NCBI GenBank assembly: GCA_040772505.1
Contig: JAXGYA010000001.1
Coordinates: 930,001 to 994,000 of the forward strand
Origin: Mariniphaga sp040772505
Lineage (GTDB): Bacteria > Bacteroidota > Bacteroidia > Bacteroidales > Prolixibacteraceae
DNA length: 64,000 nt
Reading direction: 5' to 3'
The first letter of the stretch is position 1, and each line of letters opens with the position of its first letter. Positions 33,527-42,231 of this stretch are shown piece by piece. The notes beneath the pieces were generated by a model that saw only the letters and a program-made list of their open reading frames with translations, was not told where the DNA came from and made no database searches. The translations under genes and the position numbers were made by a program.

Positions 33527-34612
33527 CTATTTTGCTGCCCAGCGAAAAACAAAAAATGCAATAACACTATATCCCAGATTGGGAATCCATACGGCAATTG
33601 CCGGGGGAGTGTTGCCACTCACAGCAAAAACAGTCGAAATCTGCATGAAGAGAATATAGGAAAAACTGAGCAAAAGACCTAATCCCAGATGAAATCCTAG
33701 TCCGCCTTTGATTTTACGAGAGGCTAGTCCTGCCCCGATAATAGTCAGAATAAACGCTGAAAACGGCCCCGCAATTCTCCTGTGCCGTTCAATTTCCCAC
33801 TCAATGGTGTTCACACCGCGCATTTTCATCAGCTGAATCTCTTTTTTTAGTTCGGGGGTGGTGTAGTTTTCCATCTCGTTTTTAACCACTTTGTAATCAT
33901 TGGGAGTCATATTCAGTGTGGTATCCATCCGATAACCCTTCTCAAAGACTTCATGTGTGTCGTAGATAGTGCGTTTCCACCAGTTGTTTAATATCCATTT
34001 TCCTGTTTCATCGTCCCAGCGGATATTGTCGGCAGTGATCTTCTCGGTGAGTTTATGCCCGTTGAATTTCTCCATGGTAAACCGGTCGCCTACATTGTTG
34101 GCGCTAAACCTTCGCATATAAATAAACACACCGGGCTCAATCTGGCGGTGAATGTTTATCTCGTTGGAAACAATCTGAGGGTTGTTGTCAATGTAAAATT
34201 GCGTGAACTGATTCATGGTTTCATTTGCCGGCGGAATGACATAGTTGCCAAGCACAAACGAAAAAACAGCGATAACAAATGCCGAAACCATATAGGGTCT
34301 CATCAGTCTTGTATAGGAAACTCCGCTGCTCAGAATGGCAATAATTTCGGTGTTGTATGCCATTTTTGAAGTGAAATAGATGACGGCAATAAATGTGAAA
34401 AGCGGACTGAACAAGTTGGCAAAATAGGGTATAAAATTGAGATAGTATTCTGTAATGATGGTTCCCCACGTTATATCTTTCGATATAAATTCATCTAAAT
34501 TTTCCGACATGTCAAAAACCACCGCAATGCTCAAAATCAGTGCGATCGCATAGAAGAAAGTTCCCAGAAATTTCTTCGATATATAGATGTCTAATTTTTT
34601 ATAAAACTTCAT
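33527..34612 (-). CDS. LptF/LptG-family permease
   Basis: 361-residue inner-membrane protein with the LptF/G plan: helices near the N-terminus (about 15-35, 55-75 and 100-120), a periplasmic beta-jellyroll from about 130 to 260, and three C-terminal helices. It would extract lipopolysaccharide with LptB and hand it to the Lpt bridge. Bacteroidota often scatter LptF and LptG genes; I cannot tell which this is. Six bases from tgt upstream on the same strand. Confidence 0.85.
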   Translation of the reverse strand: MKFYKKLDIYISKKFLGTFFYAIALILSIAVVFDMSENLDEFISKDITWGTIITEYYLNFIPYFANLFSPLFTFIAVIYFTSKMAYNTEIIAILSSGVSYTRLMRPYMVSAFVIAVFSFVLGNYVIPPANETMNQFTQFYIDNNPQIVSNEINIHRQIEPGVFIYMRRFSANNVGDRFTMEKFNGHKLTEKITADNIRWDDETGKWILNNWWKRTIYDTHEVFEKGYRMDTTLNMTPNDYKVVKNEMENYTTPELKKEIQLMKMRGVNTIEWEIERHRRIAGPFSAFILTIIGAGLASRKIKGGLGFHLGLGLLLSFSYILFMQISTVFAVSGNTPPAIAVWIPNLGYSVIAFFVFRWAAK

Positions 34613-34618
34613 AAAACC

Positions 34619-35746
34619 TTAGCGTCTGTTTTTAAGTTTATCAATTATACTGTTTTTCCATGCTTTAAAATCTCCCTCAATTATTTTTTTTCTTGCCGTT
34701 TTAACCAGCCAGAGGTAAAATGCAAGATTGTGCTGACTGGCTATCTGTGCTCCAAGCATTTCATTCGAAATAATGAGGTGGCGTAAATATGCTTTTGAAT
34801 ATTGATCTGCAAAGGAATGATTTGCCTCATCAATTTGGGAATGGTCATTTTTCCATTTTTCATTGCGAATATTTATTACCCCTTCCGAAGTGAAAAGCAT
34901 GCCGTTTCGTCCGTTTCGCGTGGGCATGACGCAGTCGAACATATCCACACCCCGGTCGATGGATTCAAGAATGTTCGCCGGTGTGCCTACGCCCATCAGG
35001 TAACGCGGTCTGTTTTCAGGCAAAATGGCGGTTACCACTTCTGTTATTTCATACATCACCTGCTCGGGTTCACCCACCGATAATCCGCCAATGGCATACC
35101 CGTCAGCACTGTATGATTTTACATATTCTGCCGACTGAGCCCGGAGTTCAGCATGCGAACCTCCCTGCACAATGGGGAAAAGGGATTGTAAATAGCCATA
35201 TTTCGGATCTGTTTTTTCAAACTGCTCAAAACAGCGGTTTAGCCAGCGCTGGGTGAGCTCCAGCGAATTTTTTGCATAGGCAAAGTCAGAATTCCCGGGC
35301 GGGCACTCATCAAATGCCATCATAATATCCCCCCCAATAGAGCGCTGAATGTCAATGACTTTTTCAGGTGTGAAAATATGGTATGATCCGTCGATATGCG
35401 ACTGAAAACGTACTCCCTCTTCTGTAATTTTCCGGATGTCGCTCAGTGAAAAAACCTGATATCCGCCACTATCTGTAAGGATTGGCCCGTTCCACCGGTT
35501 AAAGCGGTGTAATCCGCCGGCGACTTCAAGAATTTCAGTTCCCGGACGCAAATAGAGATGATAGGTGTTCCCCAGAATAATCTGCGCACCGATATCATCC
35601 TGCAAATCGCGTGAATGGATTCCCTTTACTGACCCGGATGTGCCAACAGGCATAAATATCGGGGTTTCTATCTCCCCGTGAGCGGTTGAAAGTACACCTG
35701 CTCTTGCCATTGTATCTATTTCTTTCGAAATTATCCTAAATTCCAT
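34619..35746 (-). CDS. tgt: tRNA-guanine transglycosylase Tgt, lacking zinc cysteines
   Basis: Exchanges G34 for preQ1 in queuosine tRNAs. 375 residues. The catalytic and binding blocks are intact: TDSGG (Asp 92), MAFDECPP (Asp 146), and MFDCVMPTRNGRNG with nucleophile Asp 271. In most bacterial Tgt proteins a CxCxxC plus His site holds zinc near the end; here the matching segment (about 308-316) reads ANHSFADQY, with no cysteine, while the later His 339 is kept. The loss appears to be a lineage feature of Bacteroidota enzymes rather than a defect. Likely co-transcribed with the LptF/G gene. Confidence 0.95.
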   Translation of the reverse strand: MEFRIISKEIDTMARAGVLSTAHGEIETPIFMPVGTSGSVKGIHSRDLQDDIGAQIILGNTYHLYLRPGTEILEVAGGLHRFNRWNGPILTDSGGYQVFSLSDIRKITEEGVRFQSHIDGSYHIFTPEKVIDIQRSIGGDIMMAFDECPPGNSDFAYAKNSLELTQRWLNRCFEQFEKTDPKYGYLQSLFPIVQGGSHAELRAQSAEYVKSYSADGYAIGGLSVGEPEQVMYEITEVVTAILPENRPRYLMGVGTPANILESIDRGVDMFDCVMPTRNGRNGMLFTSEGVINIRNEKWKNDHSQIDEANHSFADQYSKAYLRHLIISNEMLGAQIASQHNLAFYLWLVKTARKKIIEGDFKAWKNSIIDKLKNRR

Positions 35747-35763
35747 GTTTTGTCATCAGTCGG

Positions 35764-35796
35764 CAAATATAGCCATAATCCATAAACAGAATGAAA
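35764..35796 (-). promoter_or_regulatory. Candidate promoter for tgt-lptF/G
   Basis: On the minus strand TTTC (complement of 35793-35796, one mismatch to TTTG) is followed after 21 bases by TATATTTG (complement of 35764-35771), then C. The -7 element is perfect. A start site near 35757 leaves about 11 bases of leader. Confidence 0.5.
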
Positions 35797-35903
35797 AGTT
35801 GCCAGTGCAGCACCTGTTAATAAATTTTAATTTGCTCTGAATACGAAGTGCTTTATTTGATAAGAACAGGATGTTTTATGCTGACATAAACGTAAATTAT
35901 TTA

Positions 35904-35911
35904 TAGTTTTG
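35904..35911 (+). promoter_or_regulatory. Candidate -7 element for the sigma factor gene
   Basis: TAGTTTTG followed by C matches TAnnTTTG(C), 66 bases before the ATG at 35978. The -33 position has TTTTATG but no exact TTTG. Confidence 0.4.
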
Positions 35912-35977
35912 CTTTAATTAGCAGATTAATTAGCAATGGCTTTGTTGTTTAAGGATTATGATTCAATTTGAATTTAA

Positions 35978-36574
35978 ATGGAAGAAGAAAAAATTGCTTT
36001 GACAGGAAGAGCAAAACAGGATTATGAACTTGTTACAAAAGTGCTGGAAGGAGACGAAAGGGCTTTTGCACAACTGTTTGTTCAGTATAAAAACAGCATT
36101 TATTACATGTTGCTTGAAATAGTGAGAAATCACGATGACGCCGAAGATTTAACACTAGAGGCTTTTGGAAAAGCGTTTGCCAATCTCCATACCTATTCGC
36201 CCAAATTTGCTTTTAGCACCTGGTTATATAGGATTGCAACCAATAATTGCATTGACTTTTTACGTAAAGAAAAGGGAATTTTTGTTTCGATTGATAATGA
36301 TGACCAAAATAACATTCACGAAGCCGAAAGGCTCAAATCCCATGAGCTAAATCCCGAGGAAAAACTGATCCGAAAACAAAAAGTTACGCTTCTCCATAAT
36401 TTTGTTAAGCGACTGAAACCAAGATACCGGACTTTGATTGAGCTGAGGTATTTTCAGGAATACTCGTACAAAGAGATAGCCGATGAGTTGAATATTTCGT
36501 TAGGTACTGTTAAAGGTCAGCTTTTTCGCTCCCGAAAAATGCTGTTTGACCTGATTGAAAACACAGAAATCTGA
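35978..36574 (+). CDS. RNA polymerase sigma-70 family factor, ECF type
   Basis: 198 residues with two sigma domains. Region 2 is at about 28-100 (FAQLFVQYKNSIYYM, then FSTWLYRIATNNCIDFLRK) and region 4 at about 140-195 (PRYRTLIELRYFQEYSYKE and the helix-turn-helix IADELNISLGTVKGQLFRSR). No region 1.1 or 3 is present. No anti-sigma factor gene is adjacent; the next gene is rsmG. The target regulon is unknown. Confidence 0.88.
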   Translation: MEEEKIALTGRAKQDYELVTKVLEGDERAFAQLFVQYKNSIYYMLLEIVRNHDDAEDLTLEAFGKAFANLHTYSPKFAFSTWLYRIATNNCIDFLRKEKGIFVSIDNDDQNNIHEAERLKSHELNPEEKLIRKQKVTLLHNFVKRLKPRYRTLIELRYFQEYSYKEIADELNISLGTVKGQLFRSRKMLFDLIENTEI

Positions 36575-36596
36575 CAAAGAGGTTTTAGCAAAGAAA

Positions 36597-37217
36597 ATGG
36601 AAATCATAGAAAAATATTTTCCCGTATTGGATACCGGTCAGAAACTGTTGTTTTCCATGTTGTATCCTCTTTATTCTGAGTGGAATGCAAAAATAAATGT
36701 CATCTCAAGAAAAGACATTGAATCCCTTTATGAAAGGCATGTTCTCCATTCGCTTGCCATTGCCAGGTTTATCCGGTTTTCTTCAGGAACGCAAATTCTG
36801 GATGTTGGCACAGGAGGCGGCTTCCCCGGAATCCCTTTAGCCATCTTCTTTCCTGAAGTGCATTTTCATCTTGTCGATTCCATTGGAAAAAAAGTTAAAG
36901 TGGTCAATGAAGTTGTAAAAACGCTGGATTTGAAAAATGTTACTACTGAACAAATCCGAGCAGAGCAGCTCAAAGACAAATATGATTTTGTGGTGAGCCG
37001 TGCGGTAACTTCGCTGCCTGAATTTATTCCCTGGGTCAGAAAGAACATCTCAAAACAGCATCGCAATGCAATTCCCAACGGCGTTATCTATTTGAAAGGA
37101 GGAAATATTGAAAGAGAACTCCGGCTCTTTCGAAAAAGCGCTTTTGTTCAGGATTTATCCAAATATTTTGATGAAGAATTTTTCCTCACCAAAAAGCTGA
37201 TTCATATTCCTTTGTAA
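36597..37217 (+). CDS. rsmG: 16S rRNA (guanine-527-N7)-methyltransferase RsmG
   Basis: SAM-dependent methylation of G527 in 16S rRNA. 206 residues from the ATG at 36597. Landmarks are the N-terminal YERHVLHSLAIA, the SAM-binding DVGTGGGFPGIPLAI, and VVSRAVTSLPEF. An upstream in-frame ATG at 36555 would overlap the sigma factor gene by 20 bases and adds 14 non-conserved residues, so 36597 is preferred. Probably co-transcribed with the sigma factor gene. Confidence 0.93.
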   Translation: MEIIEKYFPVLDTGQKLLFSMLYPLYSEWNAKINVISRKDIESLYERHVLHSLAIARFIRFSSGTQILDVGTGGGFPGIPLAIFFPEVHFHLVDSIGKKVKVVNEVVKTLDLKNVTTEQIRAEQLKDKYDFVVSRAVTSLPEFIPWVRKNISKQHRNAIPNGVIYLKGGNIERELRLFRKSAFVQDLSKYFDEEFFLTKKLIHIPL

Positions 37218-37228
37218 CTTTATCGGTA

Positions 37229-38284
37229 TTACAAATATTCATCCCCAAAGGAGACGCCCATATTTCTGGCCTGAATGATTAGCGAATTGTCGGGCTCAAC
37301 CAGCCTGGTTTTTCCACCTACTTCCTCTAAGGGTACCGTGATAAGTTTTCCGTTACTGAAAGCAACCATTGTTCCGTACTCGCCGTCAGCAATACATTTT
37401 GCTGCAAATGAGCCGTATTCCGTGGCAAGGATTCGGTCTGTAGGAGTAGGGCTGCCACCGCGCTGCACATAACCCAGAACGGTTACACGGGTTTCAATTT
37501 CAGTGTAAGTCGTGATAGCTTCGGCAATATAAGTTGCGGCAGAATCTCTTTTCGGACGTTCTATCCCTTCGGCTACAACAACAATGGAATAGGGTTTTTT
37601 CCCTTCATAGCGTTTCTCAATTTTCTTGCAAACGGAACGAACATTATAGGGCAGCTCCGGGATGAGAATAATATCGCCTCCTCCGGCAATTCCTGAATAA
37701 AGTGCGAGCCATCCGGCTGAGTGCCCCATCACCTCGATAATCATAACCCGCTGGTGTGAGTTTGCGGTGGTGTGAAGCCGGTCGATTGCTTCGGTGGCTA
37801 TATGTACCGCGGAGTCAAAGCCGAAAGTTACATCCGTTCCCCAAACATCATTGTCAATGGTTTTGGGTATTCCAATGACATTTAACCCTTCATTTGCCAG
37901 CATGCTGGCTGTTTTCATCGTCCCGTTGCCGCCGATGCAAACCACGCAATCAAGCCCAAGGTCTTCGTAGGTTTGCTTGATTAATTCCGGTTTTTCCGGT
38001 TTCTCGGGTTCCCCGGAATCATTTTTCACAAGCTTAAAGGGTTTTTCGCGTGAAGTTCCCAGAATGGTGCCGCCAACTGTGAGAATACCCGATAGCTGTG
38101 ATTCTTTTAGCGTAATGTAATCTTTGTTGATCAGCCCCAAAAATCCGGCATTAAAACCCAAAACTTCCATTCCGTATTGCACAATGGCTGTTTTTCCTAC
38201 GCCGCGAATTGCTGCATTTAGTCCGGGGCAATCGCCCCCGGCAGTTAAAATTCCGATTCTTTTTGGTTTTCTTAAACTTATCAT
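37229..38284 (-). CDS. 6-phosphofructokinase
   Basis: Phosphorylates fructose 6-phosphate at C1. 351 residues. TAGGDCPGLNAAIR starts the nucleotide site, IGGNGT lies at 117-122 and PKTIDND at 140-146 with the catalytic Asp 144. The Gly of GGNGT is the residue found in ATP-using enzymes (PPi enzymes have Asp), while Lys 141 is the residue typical of PPi-type and group III enzymes. ATP is therefore the more likely donor, but the metal-binding Asp before that Gly is Asn here. The MGHSAGWLAL block is in the style of the PPi and group III branch. Confidence 0.92.
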   Translation of the reverse strand: MISLRKPKRIGILTAGGDCPGLNAAIRGVGKTAIVQYGMEVLGFNAGFLGLINKDYITLKESQLSGILTVGGTILGTSREKPFKLVKNDSGEPEKPEKPELIKQTYEDLGLDCVVCIGGNGTMKTASMLANEGLNVIGIPKTIDNDVWGTDVTFGFDSAVHIATEAIDRLHTTANSHQRVMIIEVMGHSAGWLALYSGIAGGGDIILIPELPYNVRSVCKKIEKRYEGKKPYSIVVVAEGIERPKRDSAATYIAEAITTYTEIETRVTVLGYVQRGGSPTPTDRILATEYGSFAAKCIADGEYGTMVAFSNGKLITVPLEEVGGKTRLVEPDNSLIIQARNMGVSFGDEYL

Positions 38285-38428
38285 AAAAATGAATTTTTAA
38301 TTTGCATAAATAGAGATGTCCGAAATTACAAAAGATTATTTGAAATGCTAAAGTATGTCCTGTGAGTTCTTAGAAAAAATTTATCAATTAAGTAAAGCTA
38401 ATGATTTTTAAATCTACTCATTTTCAAT

Positions 38429-38436
38429 TATATTTG
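38429..38436 (+). promoter_or_regulatory. Candidate -7 element for the DUF1080 gene
   Basis: TATATTTG followed by C is a perfect match to TAnnTTTG(C), 54 bases before the ATG at 38491. No TTTG at the expected -33 position. Confidence 0.42.
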
Positions 38437-38490
38437 CATAAATGTTACAGATAATTCAATTGTTCATTAACCAATTTAAATGTGATTACA

Positions 38491-39282
38491 ATGAAAAAAA
38501 TTATTCTTTTATTTTTCGTTAGTGCTCTGATTTTTGCAGTTTCCTGTACAGGCGGGAAAAAGAAATCCGGCGAACAAGCCGAAGAAAAATCGGCAGTAGT
38601 TGAAGATGTTGGGCCAAATGAGTTAACTCAACAGGAAAAAGATGCAGGCTGGGTATTGCTTTTTGATGGAAAGACCAGTAATGGCTGGCGTGGTGTGAAT
38701 AAAGACCATTTTCCTGCCGGCTGGCAAGTAGTTGACGGAACATTGTACTGCCAGGGATCGGGCAGGGGAGAAGCCGGCTCCGAAGATGGCGGCGATATTC
38801 TTTATGATAAGGAGTTTTCTAATTTTCATCTGAAAATGGATTGGAAAGTGGGTGAAGGCGGAAATTCGGGAATTTTCTATTTGGGGCAGGAAATTGAAGA
38901 CTGGCCAATCTGGAAGACTGCTCCCGAAATGCAGATTCTTGACAATGAGCGCCACCCGGATGCCATGCTTGGAAAAGATGGAAACCGTCAGGCAGGCTCT
39001 CTATACGATCTGATTCCGGCAAAACCGCAGAATGCAAATCCTGCCGGTGAATGGAATTCCATCGAAATTCTGGTGTATAAGGGAACCGTTGTGCACAAGC
39101 AAAACGGTGAAACCGTTCTGGAATATCATCTGTGGACAGATGACTGGAATGCTTTGGTAGCGGACTCCAAGTTCCCTGAATTGAATCCTGACTGGGCAGA
39201 TGTTGCCAAATCAGGTTATATCGCCCTGCAGGATCATGGCGATGATGTCTGGTTCCGTAACATCAAAATCAAAGAGTTGTAA
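38491..39282 (+). CDS. DUF1080 lipoprotein (3-keto-disaccharide hydrolase family)
   Basis: 263 residues; lipobox AVSC with Cys 19, so an envelope lipoprotein. The DUF1080 domain covers about residues 50-262: GWVLLFDGKTSNGWRG, then FHLKMDWKVGEGGNSGIFYL and W..PEMQILDN, ending WFRNIKIKEL. The concanavalin-like fold is shared with enzymes that split 3-keto-glycosides made by Gfo/Idh/MocA oxidoreductases. Such an oxidoreductase-like protein is encoded about 10 kb upstream, though not in the same operon. The GTG at 38482 adds three residues and is less likely. Confidence 0.85.
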   Translation: MKKIILLFFVSALIFAVSCTGGKKKSGEQAEEKSAVVEDVGPNELTQQEKDAGWVLLFDGKTSNGWRGVNKDHFPAGWQVVDGTLYCQGSGRGEAGSEDGGDILYDKEFSNFHLKMDWKVGEGGNSGIFYLGQEIEDWPIWKTAPEMQILDNERHPDAMLGKDGNRQAGSLYDLIPAKPQNANPAGEWNSIEILVYKGTVVHKQNGETVLEYHLWTDDWNALVADSKFPELNPDWADVAKSGYIALQDHGDDVWFRNIKIKEL

Positions 39283-39296
39283 GAATTAAAATATTT

Positions 39297-40346
39297 CTAT
39301 TCCGGGAAATACCCCGAACTGTTTAAAATCTGCTGATAATCGGTGTCTTTCATCAGTTCACTCACAGTGATTTCCCTGTGTCTCTTCATATATTGCCGGA
39401 CAATTTGCCAGCCAATCCAAATGCCACTTCTCCCAGGCGATTCAACCGGGAAGCCTGTGGTATTTGGACTGTCATTTATAAAGCGCAAAATATCCATCCG
39501 TTTGTTGGAATACAACATTCTGTTTTCTACCAAAAAGTTCCACATCTGAGCTTCATTTTTCCTGCACCACTGCAATTGCCGGGAAGTGAATCCGATTTTC
39601 AGGGTGTCGTGAACGTCGGGAAGCAAGGCATCCACAAAATACATCAGTTTTCCCTGATGCACAATGTGATCGAGCACGGTTGTGGCTTCCCCCTTGTCGT
39701 CAAACTCCGTCATTCCCCACGCATAGGCAACATCAGAAACCAGTTTGGCGCGGTGCATATTGGTTATTTTATACATCGGAACGTTGCTTAACTGCTTATA
39801 GTAGGGAAACTCTCGTCCCATATATTTGTCGAGGCTCACGCCAATAATGTCTTCCGCTGTTACCACCGATTGGTTAAAACCTGAAATCATGGTGTAGATA
39901 ATCGGAAGTTCCTTTTTAGGAAAATGGTATTTAAAATATTTGAATGCTTCAATCAGCTCCTTTTCGATTTTTTTAAAGTCTGAAAACTCTCTGTTCACAA
40001 GATTTTTAATATCCAAAATCATAGTGTCGGCAAGGAACTCGCCCATCGCTTCAGGAAAATGCTCTTCCTGAATTCCCCCAATTTCGATAATTTTCCATGT
40101 AAACAGATCGAAAAACTCCGGATAATGGCTTCGGAGTGAGGTGAGTTCAGCCAAAGTGTCTTTCAAGGGCAGATTAAAAAGTTCCTGCTCAAAACGAACA
40201 ATCTGCACCTCTTCCTTAATCCTGGAAATATTCACTTTCAGGGGATTTCGCCTGCAGGAAGGCAAAATTATAAGAATTGATACGAATACGAATAAAACAA
40301 GAAATCTTACCCCTGCTCTTCTTTTATCAAAATGAATGAGATTCAT
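39297..40346 (-). CDS. gldB: Gliding-motility lipoprotein GldB
   Basis: 349 residues, lipoprotein signal with Cys 31 (ILPSC). The GldB family pattern is clear: IVRFEQELFNLP, HYPEFFDLF, the ISGFNQSVVTAEDIIGVSLDKYMG region, then VSDVAYAWGMTEF. GldB is needed for gliding in Flavobacterium but is also widespread in non-gliding Bacteroidota. No other gld or T9SS gene is in the window. It is divergent from nadE across 178 bases containing paired palindromes. Confidence 0.9.
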   Translation of the reverse strand: MNLIHFDKRRAGVRFLVLFVFVSILIILPSCRRNPLKVNISRIKEEVQIVRFEQELFNLPLKDTLAELTSLRSHYPEFFDLFTWKIIEIGGIQEEHFPEAMGEFLADTMILDIKNLVNREFSDFKKIEKELIEAFKYFKYHFPKKELPIIYTMISGFNQSVVTAEDIIGVSLDKYMGREFPYYKQLSNVPMYKITNMHRAKLVSDVAYAWGMTEFDDKGEATTVLDHIVHQGKLMYFVDALLPDVHDTLKIGFTSRQLQWCRKNEAQMWNFLVENRMLYSNKRMDILRFINDSPNTTGFPVESPGRSGIWIGWQIVRQYMKRHREITVSELMKDTDYQQILNSSGYFPE

Positions 40347-40368
40347 AAATTATAAAATTTCTGAATGT

Positions 40369-40402
40369 TTTTGTCAAAATTATAAAAATATTTTTGACAA
40401 AA
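40369..40402. promoter_or_regulatory. Paired palindromic sites in the gldB-nadE intergenic region
   Basis: Two 11-mers TTTTGTCAAAA (40369-40379) and TTTTGACAAAA (40392-40402) are exact reverse complements, and each is itself a palindrome around its middle base. Centres are 23 bases apart. A further near-perfect palindrome TTGTTTTAAACAA is at 40450-40462. The whole suggests a dimeric regulator serving gldB, nadE or both. Confidence 0.45.
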
Positions 40403-40492
40403 CATTTGAATTATATGCAGTCTGCCATTTTGAGCTTTTTTGTTTTATCTTGTTTTAAACAAAACCCGTGAATAAAACAAGAACAAATTGCG

Positions 40493-40500
40493 TAATTTTG
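40493..40500 (+). promoter_or_regulatory. Candidate -7 element for nadE
   Basis: TAATTTTG followed by GG matches TAnnTTTG 24 bases before the ATG. No exact TTTG is found at -33. Confidence 0.4.
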
Positions 40501-40524
40501 GGAAGATTTTAAAAAAGGTATAAG

Positions 40525-42189
40525 ATGAAAATTGTTGCTGCGCAGTTAAATTTCAAAATCGGTGATTTTGACGGAAATGCCCGAAAAATGGTTGAACATA
40601 TCGAAAAAGCCAAAAAGGGTGGGGCAGACCTGATTGTTTTTTCCGAGTTATCTGTAACAGGCTATTATCCGTTTGATCTATTGGCAAGAAAAGAATTTAT
40701 CCGGATGACGGAGAATGCAGTGGCAAAAATTGCAAAGTCCTGTATCGGTATTGCGGCTGTTGTGGGAGCGCCACGTTCTGTCAAAACGAAAAACGGAAAT
40801 GAACTTTACAATTGTGCCTTTTTTCTTGCCGGCGGGAAAATCGTGTCGTTTCAGGATAAAACCGTTTTATCTGACCATGGCGCATTTGATGAGAGCCGCC
40901 ATTTCAAATCGAACCAAAAGTTTCAGGTGGTTGAATACCGTGGCGAACGTTTTGGGATTACCATTGGCGATGATTTTCAGGAATATGGCTCAGATGCCGG
41001 CATACTGCATAAAAACAGTTCTTATGGGAAGTCACCCACACGGGAGTTCATAAAACTCAATCCCGATTTTTTGATAAATATTTCAGCAATTCCGTTTACA
41101 TGGAATCAGGAGGATGAGCGAAAAGATAAACTGTGTGCAACGGTTAGAAAAATCAAGATTCCTGTCTTGCAGGTGAATCAGGTTGGCGCTAACGCTGAGC
41201 TGATTTTTGGTGGCAATTCGCTTTTCATCAATCAAAACGGTGAAATTGCCCATGAGCTGAATCGGTTTGAAGAGGATTTCCGAATGGTTGACACGAAAAA
41301 TAGCGGTGTTGTTCAGCTTCAGGAAAAAACAGAAACCATTGAGAAAATTCACGACGCGCTGGTTTTGGGTATCCGGGATTTTTTTCAAAAGTCAGGATTA
41401 AGCAAGGCTTTAATTGGCTTGTCGGGTGGAATCGACTCGGCTGTAACTCTTGCTTTGGCTGAGCGCGCTCTTGGGGCAGGGAATGTTTGGGCTGTTTTAC
41501 TGCCTTCAGAAATTTCGCCGGAGCACAGCGTAGCGGATGCCCGCAAAATGGCTGAAAACCTGAAAATCTGTTACGATATTTTACCCATTCAGAAAATGGT
41601 TGATAGTTTCAATGAGAAACTCTTCCCCCTTTTCCGTGATACTCAATCCGGTGTTACAGAAGAGAATATTCAGGCGCGGGTGCGGGGAACGCTGCTGATG
41701 GCTCTTTCCAATAAATTCGGACACATTTTGCTGAATACCAGCAATAAGAGTGAAAGCGCCGTGGGGTACGGAACACTTTATGGCGACATGACTGGCAGCC
41801 TGGCAGTTCTTGCAGATGTGTATAAAACGGATGTTTATAATTTAGCCCGGTTTATTAACCGCAAAGGAGAAGTAATTCCTGAAAACACTATTCTAAAACC
41901 GCCTTCAGCCGAGCTCCGTCCCAACCAATTGGATACCGATTCACTGCCGGATTATGCAGTTCTTGATAAAATTTTATTCCATTATATAGAGCAAAATCTT
42001 TCACCATGTGAAATTGTCAGCAAAGGCTTTGCCCCGGAACTGACAAAAAGAGTAATCCGGCTGGTAAATTCAGGAGAGTTTAAACGCTTTCAGGCAGCGC
42101 CCGTTTTGCGCGTGAGTTCCATTGCCTTTGGCAACGGCAGGCGAATGCCGCTGGTTGCAAAATTTCCTGACGATTGCCACAAAAGCTGA
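40525..42189 (+). CDS. nadE: NAD+ synthetase with amidohydrolase domain lacking the catalytic Cys
   Basis: 554 residues: an N-terminal nitrilase-type glutaminase domain (1 to about 265) and a C-terminal NAD synthetase domain (about 275-550). The synthetase has GLSGGIDSAVTLAL (ATP pyrophosphatase loop), LLNTSNKSE and GYGTLYGDMTG. In the glutaminase domain Glu 41 (FSELSVTGYYP) and Lys 112 (DKTVLSDHG.FDE) of the Glu-Lys-Cys triad are present, but the usual C-E-D reads G-D-D (Gly 148). The glutaminase is therefore probably inactive, and the enzyme would use free ammonia. The overall fold is intact, so it is not a pseudogene. Confidence 0.92.
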   Translation: MKIVAAQLNFKIGDFDGNARKMVEHIEKAKKGGADLIVFSELSVTGYYPFDLLARKEFIRMTENAVAKIAKSCIGIAAVVGAPRSVKTKNGNELYNCAFFLAGGKIVSFQDKTVLSDHGAFDESRHFKSNQKFQVVEYRGERFGITIGDDFQEYGSDAGILHKNSSYGKSPTREFIKLNPDFLINISAIPFTWNQEDERKDKLCATVRKIKIPVLQVNQVGANAELIFGGNSLFINQNGEIAHELNRFEEDFRMVDTKNSGVVQLQEKTETIEKIHDALVLGIRDFFQKSGLSKALIGLSGGIDSAVTLALAERALGAGNVWAVLLPSEISPEHSVADARKMAENLKICYDILPIQKMVDSFNEKLFPLFRDTQSGVTEENIQARVRGTLLMALSNKFGHILLNTSNKSESAVGYGTLYGDMTGSLAVLADVYKTDVYNLARFINRKGEVIPENTILKPPSAELRPNQLDTDSLPDYAVLDKILFHYIEQNLSPCEIVSKGFAPELTKRVIRLVNSGEFKRFQAAPVLRVSSIAFGNGRRMPLVAKFPDDCHKS

Positions 42190-42231
42190 GCTGAAAACAG
42201 TAGATTAAATTGCGGCTGACTCGTATTCCCT

